64,000 bases of DNA from positions 124,001-188,000 of the forward strand of contig JALMLS010000354.1 of NCBI GenBank assembly GCA_038496445.1, read 5' to 3'. The notes beneath the pieces are model-generated. The model searched no databases and was not told the origin of the DNA. It saw only the letters and a program-made list of their open reading frames with translations. Of this stretch, positions 39,501 to 50,530 are shown in pieces. The translations under genes and the position numbers were made by a program. Origin of the DNA: Trichosphaerium sp. ATCC 40318. Lineage: Eukaryota > Discosea > Flabellinia > Trichosidae. How positions within the stretch are numbered: the stretch's first letter is position 1; each line of letters starts with the position of its first letter.

Positions 39501-39813
39501 TGTACAAGCGGAATTAAAAATGCAGCTGTTTTACCTAGATAGAAATTAAAATTAAAGTTACGCGTCTATATGGCGTTTTACACGCATTCAGGGCATTGAG
39601 GTGCCATTACATACCAGAACCAGTACGAGCCATCGCGACGACGTCTAAACCTTGCATAGCGAGTGGAATTACCTTCCTTTGTATAGGTGTAGGCACTTTG
39701 TAGTTCAATTTGAAAATGGCCTTCATTATGAACCGTGGGAGCCCAAAGGCATTAAACCCGCCTTTTTTGGTCTTTGTGACCACTTTCTTTTCTTCCTCGT
39801 CGTCACTGTACAT
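36523..39813 (-). CDS. DBP10: ATP-dependent RNA helicase DBP10/DDX54
   Basis: Seen: [39 protein letters not shown] (Q-motif region), [13 protein letters not shown], and motif I ARTGSGKTA split by an intron near 39600. Then come [13 protein letters not shown] (39400), a motif II region reading [34 protein letters not shown] (38820-38780), [37 protein letters not shown] and [15 protein letters not shown] (38240). The C-terminal DBP10CT block has [16 protein letters not shown] (37010-36965) and [14 protein letters not shown]; the last exon after a GTACGT intron ends [15 protein letters not shown]. Known: a nucleolar DEAD-box helicase for 60S assembly near the peptidyl-transferase centre. Motif II is DEGD rather than DEAD. 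The start is preceded by CGTTTTCAG-TTCAACC, a 3'-splice-like sequence. It is divergent from GPI8 by 80 bp. Confidence 0.93.
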
Positions 39814-39893
39814 GGTTGAACTGAAAACGTGTTTAACAAAAAACCACTGAAACTTTTTGACTTCATTTACTGTCCCGTGACAAGTTGCTAGCC

Positions 39894-41457
39894 ATGAATA
39901 CAGCTACAATCGTGGCACTGCTACTTTTTCTATGTTTGGGCGCTATAAAAGCAGCTAAACGAACAGAAAATCTTTTTTCTGGCTCAAAACACACAAATAA
40001 CTGGGCTGTATTGGTAATGCGCGTAGTGAGTAACTTGCGGTGCTGACTAGCTTAGGTATCAACTTCTCGCTTCTGGTTCAATTACAGACACAGTGCCAAT
40101 GTATTGTCGATATACCGTACAGTAAAGCGTCTTGGAATACCAGATAAAAACATTATTTTGAGTACGTTGGCAAAACTTTAACTTTAATGTCAACGCAACG
40201 TAGTGTTGGCTGATGATATGGCGTGCAACTCTAGAAACTCGTATCCTGGCGAAATATTTAACAACGCCAACCACAACATCAACCTCTACGGTAACTACAG
40301 AGTTCATCGATCCATTAAATGACACTTGACAGGTGATGACATTGAAGTTGATTACAGAGGCTACGAAGTGACAGTAGAAAACTTCATTCGTGTACTCACA
40401 GGCAGACACGAACCTAATACTCCCGCTAACAAGCGACTCCTGTCTGACGAAAACTCCAACATTCTTATTTACATGTCTGGGCATGGTGGTGACGAATTTC
40501 TCAAGTTCCAAGATCACGAAGAAATATCTTCCTTGGATCTTGCTGATGCTTTTGAACAAATGTACCAAAAGAAGAGGTACAACGCAATTGTAATTAGTCA
40601 AAATTCTAACTGATTTGGATGTAGGTATAACGAAATACTGTTCGCTGTAGACACGTGCCAAGCAACGACATTGCACTCAAGATTTTACACTCCGGGTGCG
40701 CTAAAACGCAAATTAAATAATGTAATGTTGTTGTAGGTGTCATACCAGTCGGTAGCAGCAGTAAAGGAGAGAACTCATACTCGGTACTAAGAATAAAATA
40801 ACATGGAACATGCTCCTTACTAGTGCTTTAGCATCACTCAGACTCCTCAGTTGGCGTAGCTGTGATTGATCGATTCACATACTACACTTTAGAGTTTATG
40901 GAAGGGATCAAACAAGATTCTTCTAAAACCCTAGATCAGTTGGTGCGTGTTGGCGCTATCACACTTGTAATATCTTGCTTATACTATGTTAGTTTCGCTA
41001 CTATACGTACAACAAACTTGCTTCAAATGCAGGTACGCACTGCGAGGCATCATAGTCCCTAGTTAAGTTGTTGATAGGATGGTCCACAAAGAATTATGCG
41101 AGGCCTCTCAATAAAGTGAAGGTGACAGAATTTTTTGGCGCAGTCAGCCCCGTCGCGATTACAGGTACACCTGCACCTACAATTTATGGCTCACAAATTA
41201 AAAAGGGGACGCGTATCCGTTGCCTCTGGCCTCCACCAAAAAATCTGCCTCCAAGGCAACGAACGAGTACGCAGCACGACGTACGTTTACACTAACAAAC
41301 TGACAGGTGGAAAGCAAGATATGTACCAGCTTCCGAGTCTCAGTCCAGTGAGAGCGCAGTGCAAGGGTTTGAGCTAACGCCCGCATTCGTAAGCAAAGTC
41401 GTTGGGGTATTAGTAGCGCTTATTACTATGCACTTTGTGCAATCGCTTGTAAATTAA
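39894..41457 (+). CDS. GPI8: GPI-anchor transamidase catalytic subunit (PIG-K/GPI8)
   Basis: Seen: a signal peptide [20 protein letters not shown] is followed by the caspase-like C13 domain: [65 protein letters not shown]. The catalytic His is in [16 protein letters not shown] (about 40470-40510). The catalytic Cys is in [19 protein letters not shown] (40630-40690). Then [20 protein letters not shown]. The C-terminus has [12 protein letters not shown] and a hydrophobic segment ([19 protein letters not shown]) ending LVN. Known: it cleaves the C-terminal GPI signal of ER proteins and transfers them to the GPI anchor, within the PIGK/T/U/S/GPAA1 complex. Its length and order match yeast Gpi8. 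It heads a co-oriented run of seven genes. Confidence 0.94.
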
Positions 41458-41725
41458 ATGAAGCGTGCTTGAATATTGAAGCTACACGCACTTGTTTGTA
41501 CATACGGATCAATAAATATCCGCTGCGCTCGTTACGCAAAACTATCGACTTTTTTTTGACTTTTTTTTATTCGCTACGATGCGTAAATTCAATTCTCCTT
41601 GCGATAGTGGAGTGGTGTCTGTTATCTATTACAGTTAAACATAAATAAAGAGGTACCCACTCTCGAATTACAGTGTAAATTCGCGTATTTGTGGCTTATT
41701 TTAACGGATTTACCAGCGACTTCGC

Positions 41726-42739
41726 ATGTACGCACAACAGCCTCGTATGCAGGCGCCAATTTATAACCAGGTGTCACATGTAAGCCACGGTTTTGCGCCA
41801 GCGCCTCAGTACTACACTGGGTATGTACAGCAACCACACGGTTTCGTAAACCCTTTCGAAAGTCCTGTCCCACAACAACAATTCTACTATGCCGTACCAG
41901 CACCGGTATACACCCACCAAATGCAACACATCCCCGTTTCACCAGTAGAATCGACCACAACAGTGGTAGAATCAGAGTCACCTCGACTAAAAAAATGTCG
42001 CCACTGCTCTTGCTATTACAATGACAGCGAAAAGGACGAAGGGTGCACATACCACCCAGGACAATTTAGAGGGGTACAGTCCAGATATTATTTTCACGCG
42101 AAATTTCCCTAGTGAATGCCATTAACCTTTCTCTTTGTTCTTAACCCCGATTATTTTTGACGTTTACCCTTAGGTTTACAAGTCAAGGTTCTCTGCTGGT
42201 AGCCTCATCGCTTGGTCGTGCTGTAAAAACACAAGCAAGGACGCACCAGGATGCAAACGCTTGAGATGTCACAAGGTACACTACAACCGATTTTTCTTTG
42301 CTAAATTTCTGCCTATAGGAGGACAGACGCACTAGCACAGCTATGGCACGTGTTGATTTATTAATGACAAAGTACGAAACCTTTTTTTAGCGCCTTACAG
42401 TAACCTTTGATTAGGTACAATAAACCTGAAGTTACAGTCGAAATTGCCGAGCCTTCTAATGGAGTATGTCCAAATAACTTTACAGCTCCTGGACTTTCGG
42501 ACAGAGAGATAGAGATGAAACCTCTAGTAGATTTCTCAGAGTTCGGTGAGCGACCTGGACCACTATACACGCACGCACTATCAATCAATTTGCAACACTC
42601 ATTGTACAATAGACACAAAGATGACAAACTGTATCCACAATTAGACACTAAAGAAACCGAAGACACCAAGTTGACGGAAGAAGTTGTGGCTGCGCCGGTT
42701 GGACCAAAACTTACTAAGTACAATGTTTACACTTACTGA
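41726..42739 (+). CDS. Protein with Gln/Pro/Tyr-rich N-terminus and CHORD-like zinc-binding domain
   Basis: Seen: the first about 90 residues are rich in Gln, Pro and Tyr (MYAQQPRMQAPIYNQVSH..., YYTGYVQQPHG). A cysteine/histidine domain follows: KKCRHCSCYYNDSEKDEGC, TYHPGQFRG and, over an intron, SLIAWSCCKNTSKDAPGCK, RCHKED. The C-x2-C...C-x-YHPG...WSCC...GC...H spacing is that of CHORD-related zinc domains (as in RAR1/CHP-1 and smaller relatives). After another intron (aaa|g junction near 42362-42405) the frame continues TKYNKPEVTVEIAEP and LSDREIEMKPLVDFSEFGER, ending in an acidic tail with stop at 42737-42739. Function is not known to me; CHORD proteins often act as HSP90 co-chaperones. 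Only 31 bp separate its stop from the next ATG. Confidence 0.72.
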
Positions 42740-42770
42740 ATTGCACGTGCTTATAAGATTGTATAGGAAA

Positions 42771-43276
42771 ATGCCTAAAGTGTCAAAGACTCAGGTAGTT
42801 GGAGAAGGTGTTATTATGCATGGTGTGGAATTGTCAGACACGCTATCTGGACTTGCTCTTTCTTACAATGTTACTAAAGCGTCAATCAAACGGTAATCTC
42901 CAAACCTTGTTTTACCAATCTCTTGACATTTCCTTGTAGGTTAAACCCGCACATTTACGGAGATAGCATTCAAGGACATGCTTACTTAAAGATACCATAC
43001 ACAGGACCACTCACAGACGTGGAGGAAACCGAGGAGGATGTCAAAAAGCGTCAAAGTGCTGCCGTTGTACAATTCAGAAGACAAGGCAGATGTGGTGCAA
43101 ATGAGGCTTTATACTACATGTCATCTAATGGGTACATTATTTTTATTTTTTCTATGCCTAAACGCATGTGTAGCTACGACATTGCAAAAGCCCTCAAAGA
43201 CAAGCAAGAAGATGAAAAGTGGGCCAAGGATCACGGACATAAGCATGATAAAAGTACTTGGTCTGTAAAACACTAA
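42771..43276 (+). CDS. Small LysM-domain protein with UBA-like C-terminus
   Basis: Seen: MPKVSKTQVVGEGVIMHGVELSDTLSGLALSYNVTKASIKR, then after an intron LNPHIYGDSIQGHAYLKIPY. This is a LysM domain (DTLSGLALSYNVT, IKRLN, LKIP) of the intracellular eukaryotic type (LYSMD1/2-like), with no signal peptide. A charged linker is followed by RCGANEALYYMSSNGYDIAKALKDKQEDEKWAKDH, which resembles a UBA/CUE-like three-helix motif. The C-terminus is His/Lys-rich. Known LYSMD proteins are cytosolic and poorly characterised, some linked to ubiquitin and the Golgi. The last exon frame was chosen by joining GG|CTAC at the 43132 intron to keep NGYDIAKAL open. ATG follows a splice-acceptor-like TTGTATAG by 4 nt. 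Confidence 0.7.
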
Positions 43277-43374
43277 GCCACCACAACCAACCATGTAAAG
43301 AAAAAAAACTTTGTTTTTCATTCTAAGTCTTGTTCGCCTTAATTTGCAGAAAATCTACAAACACCAAAGAGACA

Positions 43375-44460
43375 ATGTTGTTGCGTAGTGCTTTGAATGT
43401 GAGGCGTACCTGTGCTAAAGTCAGTCGCACTAGTACTCGCAGTCAAAAGGTATAATAATGTGGTGAGTGCTATCCCTAACTTTGCCCAGCGTACCATGAT
43501 TGTACCATACGAGCCAGCAGCAGCCATGAGAAATGGATTGATCTGTGGTGGTAGAGAGAATGTATTCATGTCAGCAGAGTCAATTAAGAAGCACCACGAA
43601 CGCACACTCCATGTTGTAAACAGATTAAACGATCAAACTCAAGGCACACATCACGAGAATGTTTCCTTGTATCACTTGCTCGCTCGCTTCAGAGACGATG
43701 CCACAGATGCTATGAACTACAATTTGGCTGGTGCGCTACTTATTTTACATACAATCGCTAACAACACCACTAGGAGAAGTATTTAACCATAATTTCTTCT
43801 GGGAAGGAGTAGTTAGTGGCGGTACGCCTAAAACCTTATGAAATGCAGAGTGTGACATCACTAGGCGCGCAACCTTCAGAATATATGGAAAACGCGATTA
43901 CAGTTCATTTCAAAGACCTGGATAACCTAAAACGCCGTGTACGTGCTTAACCTACGCTCCATCTCGACCCCACCACGCACTCAGCGCTCTTTTCATGCGT
44001 GCAGCACATCAACAAGGCGTTTATGGTTAGTCTCACAATAAGCCTAGTTTAACGATTTGGCATTGGGCATGTTTAATCAAGGATGGATTTGGCTCGTAGA
44101 TGACAACGGACACATGGACGTCATAGCCACATACGGCACCCAAACAGTAGGAGGTAAAGCCACTCTTGTATCTGAGTAACGCCTAATCCGTGTGCATAGG
44201 AAGCTTTGAACTACGACCATTGCTTTGCTTGGATGTATGGGAACACGCGTTTATGTATGACTACGAATTTAAAAATAAGAAGGTACGACATCCAACATTG
44301 CAACTATTTGTTGTGATTGGTTGATAGTGCGTTGGTATGTTTAACATGGTATTAGGATTACTTGAACAACTTTTGGGATTGTGTCAATTGGGAGGAAGTA
44401 GAAAAACGTTTCAAGACGAAGAATGTCATGAATTTCGACAAGGGTTACATCCCACAGTAA
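43375..44460 (+). CDS. Fe/Mn superoxide dismutase family protein, mitochondrial
   Basis: Seen: MLLRSALNVRRTCAKVSR is an Arg-rich presequence. After an intron the mature part starts RTMIVPYEPAAAMRNGLI. Candidate metal ligands are present: the His of AESIKKHHERTLHVVNRLN, the His of NHNFFWEGV, and Asp and His of DVWEHAFMYDY (44230-44265). GMFNQGWIWLVDDNGHMDV and YLNNFWDCVNWEEVEKRF match the C-terminal domain. Known: SOD2 dismutates superoxide in the matrix. However, the conserved second-sphere His and Tyr of the first helix (positions 30 and 34 in E. coli Mn-SOD) are Thr and Val here. The protein could instead be a SOD-derived mitoribosomal protein (mS42/mS43 type) or a divergent SOD. The stop at 44458-44460 follows KGYIPQ. 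Confidence 0.82.
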
Positions 44461-44705
44461 AAATAATCCGTTTTTGTGTACACAAATGCCTTCCGTTTTG
44501 AGATGTAGCTTTGAAGCGTGTACAACATGCGAAATTTTTTTTTGTTTCGTCTCGTAAATATTCTTTGCGAAGACACCGCGTTGACTTCACCAACTTGACT
44601 TCACCTTATTGTTCCGATTGTTATTCCTAGTCTCACAATATGGTATTTGTTTGTTGTGTTTAATTTACGTCTCTGTTTCTCCCCTTATTAATTCTTAAAA
44701 CACAG

Positions 44706-47076
44706 ATGCTAGCAAGGTTGAATAGCAGAAGGCTCGCTAAAGCTAATCAGGGAGCAAAGACCCAGATCACACAGGTGCGGCTCTCACAATGCCTATTAAG
44801 TTCTCAAAAGCGGAGCAAGAAACGTGGAAGCGCTAAAAACTGAATTTATAAAGTAAAAGGCGAAATCTTGCCGTGTTACACTTTCGCTCGCTTTTTGACA
44901 ATTTACGCTGGCTTTTGGTGATAACTCTGCTCTGGCTAAAACTTGCTGTAGACAAAACGCTCGTATGCTGTTAGCGACATTGGCATCGACGCAGATAAGA
45001 ACAAACACCCAATGAGAGGTTTGGATCACGGCAAGGGTGGTATTAGCCTTATGCCAGAACCTCTTGTACCAGAGGATATTACAGCTCCAGTACTTCTCCC
45101 AAAGTACTTATTGAACGCAAATCCAACAAAAATCACCACTTTGGACAACAATGTGCGCGTTGCCACTGAAGATGGCGAAGGAGAAACAGTACGCGCGAGA
45201 ACCTACTACACTAAAAAAGTCCAATCGCCTAATATTCACCGTCAAGGCCACTATTGGTATTTGGATCGATGCTGGTAGCGTTTACGAAAACGATAGCAAC
45301 AATGGTACTGCACACTTTTTGGAACATATGGCCTTCAAGGGAACAGCTACACGTTCTCAATCCGACATCGAAGAAACCGTAGAGAACTTGGGTGCTTCTC
45401 TAAACGCCTACACAAGCCGCGAACAGGTAAGCTTTATGTTCAATTGCAGATTGTAGTTTGCGCCATCAACTCTGAAAAAAAGCCACACAGTCGTAAATCT
45501 TTTTTAAAAAGCTACCAAATTATTGATGTTTGTAGACCGTATACGTTGCGCGTTGTTTCAAGGATCACGTCCCACAAATGATGGATATCCTCGCTGATAT
45601 TCTACAAAACTCCAAATACGACGAAAAAGATATCGAGCGTGAGCGAAGCGTTATCTTGAAGGAGAAGGAGGTACGATTCGGGCTTTTAAGTTACAGTCTC
45701 GAATATTCCATTTTACGCAGTCGAGAGAAAATTAGTTATTTACATTTTGATTTGCCTTCAATCAACGCTTTTACTTAAACATATCTCTCTAGGTTGTTGA
45801 ACAAAACACTGATGAATTGTTGTTCGACTACGTACATGATGGTGCCTTCCAAAGCACACCTCTTCAACGTACTATCCTCGGTCCTGTCAAAAACATTCAA
45901 AACATCAACAAAAATGACCTACAAAGTTTTGTGGATACACACTACACAGGTACACTACTTTGCCGTATTTTTGTGGCGGATCCGCCTGCCCTTATCGACA
46001 TTTATTACCTCGTGCAAAATAATTGATGTTTCATCCTTCAGGTGACCGTATGGTTGTTTCTGCTGCTGGTGCCGTCAAACATGAAGAGATTGTTGAACTC
46101 GCCAACAAAAAATTAAATAAGATCAAGCCAACTTCATCTTTCGATATCAAAACCCTCGATCCTACCTTCTGGACTGGTTCCGAAATTGTCATCAGAGGTG
46201 CGTTTGTCTAGAGACCTTTTCCGGTTTTTTTGTTAACACGGCGTTTCCAATAGATGATTTGATGTCTAACATACACGCTATTATTGCTTGGGAAGGTGTA
46301 GGCTGGTCTCACCCTGACTACTTTGTATTTTTGGTTCTTCAAGCCATGATTGGTGTTTGGGACAAGTCTATGGGTGCTGGTCATAACACTTGCTCTCATC
46401 TTGTCGACAACATGTACAGAGAGCACCTCGCTGTTGGCTTGAGCGCTTTCAACACTTGTTACAACGATACTGGTATTTTCGGTATCCAATGGTACGTTCT
46501 CTCTACAGATACCCATTCATTAATAGCACGTGTGCTTGTATTTGTGTCTAATATTCGTTCGTGTAGGGAAGTACCTGGAGAAGGCTACAATGGCGATTTC
46601 TCTGCAAACAGAGTCGTAAACGAGATGGGCCGTATTAGCAGAATCAACTTGGACCCTGGTGAGCTCCAACGCGCAAAATCTAAGGTTTGGGCTTCTGCTT
46701 TGATGAACCTTGACGGATCATACGCCGTTGCCGAAGATATTGGTAGAAACGTTTTGGCCCTTGGCCGTCGCATGTGTACGCTGTCTAGTTATTTTGTTTC
46801 TATTTAGGGCGTAGCCACCTCAAGTTTGTCTAATCGTTGTTTCTAGCACCATCTGAAGTTGCTGCAAAGATCCAAATGGTTAGCGCTGATGATATCAAGC
46901 GTGTTGCCGATGAACACTTTTATGATTCCGATCCTACTGGTACGTTTTGAAACAATTTTTTTTCTTTCGTTCTTTCTTTTTTGACACCTTATTTGTTAGT
47001 TGTTGCTATGGGTCCTACTTTCAACTGGATGGAGTATGCCAAGATCCGCGCATGGACTCGCTGGAAGCTTGCTTAA
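44706..47076 (+). CDS. PMPCB: Mitochondrial processing peptidase beta subunit
   Basis: Seen: a long basic presequence ([18 protein letters not shown], then across an intron [11 protein letters not shown]) precedes the M16 peptidase. The zinc motif is HFLEH in [20 protein letters not shown] (45300-45350), with the distal Glu in [14 protein letters not shown]. Further: [61 protein letters not shown] and [17 protein letters not shown]. The region [14 protein letters not shown] corresponds to the glycine-rich stretch before the C-terminal half. It ends [19 protein letters not shown]. Known: with MPP-alpha it removes presequences of imported matrix proteins; in some lineages it doubles as complex III core 1. 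The inverted HxxEH marks the active beta subunit rather than alpha. ATG 44706 directly follows TTAAAACACAG, a perfect 3'-splice-like site. Confidence 0.93.
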
Positions 47077-47208
47077 GTGTTTTTTTTTTCAATGTGTGCT
47101 CAGTATTCATTTCGAACTGTGTTAGTAAACAATCGAACAAAAATAATAAAAAATGTCGATTTAAAGCCTTCAACCCAGAATTTTCATTGTAGTTTTATTT
47201 CGTCGGTG

Positions 47209-49595
47209 ATGACTTCATGGCGCTGGTGTTTAATACTTTTGATTGCGTCCGTGCACGCAAAGATGTTGCTTAACCGTACAGGGCCACCAAAAGGCGAGCG
47301 ACAAAGCCAGGAAATGAAGGATAAGACATAACAACGCCTTTAGGTTGGTCCTTAATGGCACGTGCTTCCAAACAAGAGGTAGTACAATTTATAGTGGCGT
47401 TAACGCAAAAGAACATGCGCGCTTTTGGGGTACAGCGTGTAGATTGTTGCTGTGCTAATATTGTGGATAGCATGTCGTTTTGGATGCAGCAGATCCTACA
47501 TCGCCCAATTTTGGTACTATCGAAATGCTACAACGAACAGCTAACATGTAGAGGTAATTGGTGGTCCAGGGAGCGCATTCTCAACTTCATTGCACCACCA
47601 ACTGTTGTTGTGCGTCACTCGAGGCAACTATTAACAACTGGTTTGCTTAACAACTTTTAGGTCAATGCTGTTTACGATTGGTTGCAGGGAAACGGAGCCC
47701 TGTCTCTAGATGCAACAGGCAGAGACAATATAAGGCAATCGCAATGTCATTCCATCTTTCTGACAAGTTCTAAGATGCACAGCTTCAGTGGCCACTGTCG
47801 AAACCTTATTTGATACTCAACTATTTGTGTTTGAGCACGTGGATGGTGAGGGTTGGCCACATTTGTAGTTTATAACTTGTTCAAGGCAAGCGTGTGATAC
47901 GCCACATGGGTCCTATTTCCGTACCTCGGAGATTTGATACAGTCATAGCACTTGTTACTGGATTATCCGAGTTCATTGCAAGTGCTGTGGTGGTTCCAGG
48001 AGCGGAGATACAGGGAGATAAGGCCAGTGCTGGGTATGTCTTGTTTATGGTATTTTGTAAAACAAACAAGGTATCTTTGCAGGGTCGTCATTCCAACCGT
48101 CTTGCGCAGTCTATACAATCTACCATCCAAACAAGTTGCCAACGATCACAACAAAATTGTATTGTTTTGCAAGTAGCACAAGAGTGTAACACTGGTTTGT
48201 AGGCAGTTGTCGAATTTGAAGGCGATATCAGTTACAAAAAGAACGATACACCCGTCTTCAACACGTTGATGTCTGGTAACAACTTTGGGATGGTTTTGAG
48301 CTAACACTGTTTGCACTTAGAGCATATCCGCATAGACAAGATTGTAGGCAAGTATGATCCGAACACGAGTGATATTGAGACCAATCTCGACGTTCAGTAT
48401 GGCAGTGCTCTTTCCTTAGAGGCACAATTCTGGCTTTGGACTGAAAAAGTATGGATGTATAGCTTTGCTACATCCTTCATGAACACTGAAGACGTGCCTC
48501 AAGTTGTATCCATGAGCTGGGGATGGCCTGAACCAAGGTTCTTGATCTCTTGTATTTACTATAATAACCTATATACAGGCAATGTGAACTTGGGAACTGT
48601 AAAGGAGACACGTCCAAGGCCTATGTGCAAAGAGTCAATAACGAGTTCCTAAAAATAACAGGACGTGGTGTCACACTTGTTGCTGCATCTGGTGACGATG
48701 GAGCTCCAGGACCTTCCAATGCAGCTTGTGATAATGACGTAATTCCTATATCAACTATATTCCCTTGCGTTTCGCCTTGGGTCACATGTGTTGGTGCTAC
48801 TATGTTACAGCCACCCGAGTCAACAGGCAAGGTATTTATTTGTGATCTGTTGCTTTTATTTGTATCGCTTATGGGCTTCATTAAGGAGACTACACCGCCT
48901 ATTTGTACAAAGTACAGGTGTGCGAATACATCAGACGAGGCTGTTTGTACATATCCAGATGCATTGATTACCTCTGGTGGTGGGTTCTCTCAGTACTCAA
49001 GAATGCCTCCTTGGCAAGAAGATGTCGTGCGCGTGTACCTTGAGATTGCAAGGAACCTTCCTAAGCCCTATTTCAATCCTTCAAATAGAGGTACATCCAA
49101 CTATTATTTTGTACGACAACATGCTAAACGCTTATTAAGCTACACCTGATGTATCAGCTCTTGGTCACGCTTTCTTGACCATAATTGATGGAAAGCCACA
49201 ATCTTTAGATGGGCACGTTTAGGTTCTAGAATGAGGTATTTCTTACATTTAGCACAGGACATCTGCATCGACCCCTGTGTTCGCTGCATTGTTGTCATTG
49301 ATTAACAACGAACTATTGAACAAAGGTGAGACAACACTAGGATTCATCAATCCTACTATTTACAAGGGCGTGAGTATGATACCAGACTTGTTCAAAGATA
49401 TAGTAAGTGGCAACAATAATTGCACAGAAAGTTGCTGTGCAGCACATGGATTTCCAGCGGAGATAGGGTAAGAAACACTTACAAGCAATGTTGTTTGTCA
49501 TTAAGTTTTCTTGCAGGTGGGATGCCGTGACTGGGTTTGGTACACCTGACTATACAAAACTACTACAGTTTGTTTTAACAAGACGCACAGAATAA
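47209..49595 (+). CDS. TPP1: Tripeptidyl-peptidase I-like sedolisin (S53)
   Basis: Seen: signal peptide MTSWRWCLILLIASVHA, then a propeptide (LLNRTGPPKGWSL, VYDWLQGNGALSLDATGRD). The peptidase domain follows: LRSLYNLPSKQVANDHNK, SDIETNLDVQYGSALS (catalytic Glu and Asp, about 48370-48410) and VVSMSWGWPE. Next YVQRVNNEFLKITGRGVTLV, AASGDDGAPGP (oxyanion Asp region), ITSGGGFSQYS and PDVSALGHA. The Ser motif is DG-TSASTPVFAALLSLIN split by an intron, and the end is GWDAVTGFGTPDYTKLLQF (Ca-binding). Known: a lysosomal acid serine peptidase that releases tripeptides from N-termini; its loss in humans causes CLN2. Two introns (47294-47343 and 49213-49257) appear to have GC donors, supported by KGWSL and DGTSAST. 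The stop is at 49593-49595. Confidence 0.92.
47294..47343 (+). other. Probable GC-AG intron in TPP1 (first)
   Basis: Removing the 50 nt that begin GCGAGC and end CTTTAG joins AAA-G to GT-TGG and gives PPKGWSLMARASKQE, matching the conserved P-x-GW-x-L start of the sedolisin propeptide. Retaining it reaches an in-frame stop. Confidence 0.6.
49213..49257 (+). other. Probable GC-AG intron in TPP1 (second)
   Basis: The 45 nt begin GCACGT (one base from the usual GTACGT) and end GCACAG. Splicing restores DGTSASTP, the S53 catalytic serine motif. Using the nearby GT instead would give DGHDIC and destroy it. Confidence 0.72.
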
Positions 49596-49763
49596 AACTG
49601 GTTCTTACGCTAGGCGTCGCTTTGACTTTTTCCATTGCTATGATGTACAAAGAACCTTGTTGTGCCTGAACCCATCGTATTTGGCTATGCCCAGCATTTC
49701 AAATTTAGTATCAAAAGTAGTCACGTGTAGATACTTTTTAATTGGTTTTTTTGGCTGTGCAAA

Positions 49764-50198
49764 ATGTGTACCGCCATTGTTTTCAAGATTGTCTATATGG
49801 TAACGTCTCTGGTAGTTGTATTGACCTACCTAGTGGCTTTAGTAATAAGTCAAATGTTATCTTGTGATCCTCGCAGCGGTACATGTTGTATACATGGTGA
49901 AGGTATCATTACGTTTGTTTTAACCACTGTCTGCGCCTTTACTGTATTTCTTTGTAAAGTGGCTTTTTTATACTCTTCAAAGGAAGATTAGGGTGTTGTC
50001 CTCATTACATGGCAACATGCTGTCCAGATAAACAACACTGCTGTCCTAGAGGTTGGGCGTGTGTTTCTAACAACCAATGCGTGCCAACGTATCCTGGTGC
50101 TCGCTCTAAATCAATACCAATGACAGGTACACGTGGAAAATAATCAAACTAATGTACGCCTTTTAGCAATGAGTCCACTCATTTCGAATACCAAGTAA
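49764..50198 (+). CDS. Secreted single-granulin peptide
   Basis: Seen: a hydrophobic leader (MVTSLVVVLTYLVALVISQ; the ORF also has an upstream Met at 49764) is followed directly by SCDPRSGTCCIHGEG. Across an intron (GTATCA...GATTAG) come CCPHYMATCCPDKQHCCPRG and WACVSNNQCVP. The last exon ends AMSPLISNTK, stop 50196-50198. The paired cysteines (C..CC...CC....CC...HCC...C.....C) are the granulin/epithelin fold, here one module of about 45 residues. Known: granulins are lysosomal/secreted Cys-rich peptides; in animals progranulin is carried to lysosomes, and plants fuse the domain to papain-like proteases. It sits 168 bp after the TPP1 gene on the same strand. A lysosomal partnership is inference. 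Confidence 0.78.
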
Positions 50199-50448
50199 CG
50201 GCGAGAAGTTTAAACACATAAGTGACATCCAAAAAGAAATCCAATAGTAAAATAATACGAGGGTTTGCGATTCTACTTTATTTGGCCATTACTTGCGTTA
50301 ATTACTTGCGTTACATACCAAAACTGAAAGCACATGTGATATTTATCTGAAACAAAAACAGCAGTGTCGGCCTCAAAGTCATATTGCGTACTATTTTTTC
50401 AAAAAGGGTGCAACAACCTCTTTGTTGCAAAGGATTTTCAAACAAAAA

Positions 50449-50530
50449 TTTTTTTTTTTGTTTTTTTTTTTTGTTTTTTTTTTTTGTTTTTTTTGTTTTT
50501 TTTTGTTTTTTTTTGTTTTTTTTTGTTTTA
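50449..50530 (+). repeat. T-rich tract with regularly spaced G
   Basis: About 80 bases consist of runs of 8-13 T separated by single G, continuing to the edge of the minus-strand ORF at 50528. It lies between the granulin gene and a small minus-strand ORF, both transcribed towards it. It is low-complexity sequence and likely prone to replication slippage. A role in 3'-end formation is possible but not shown. Confidence 0.8.
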
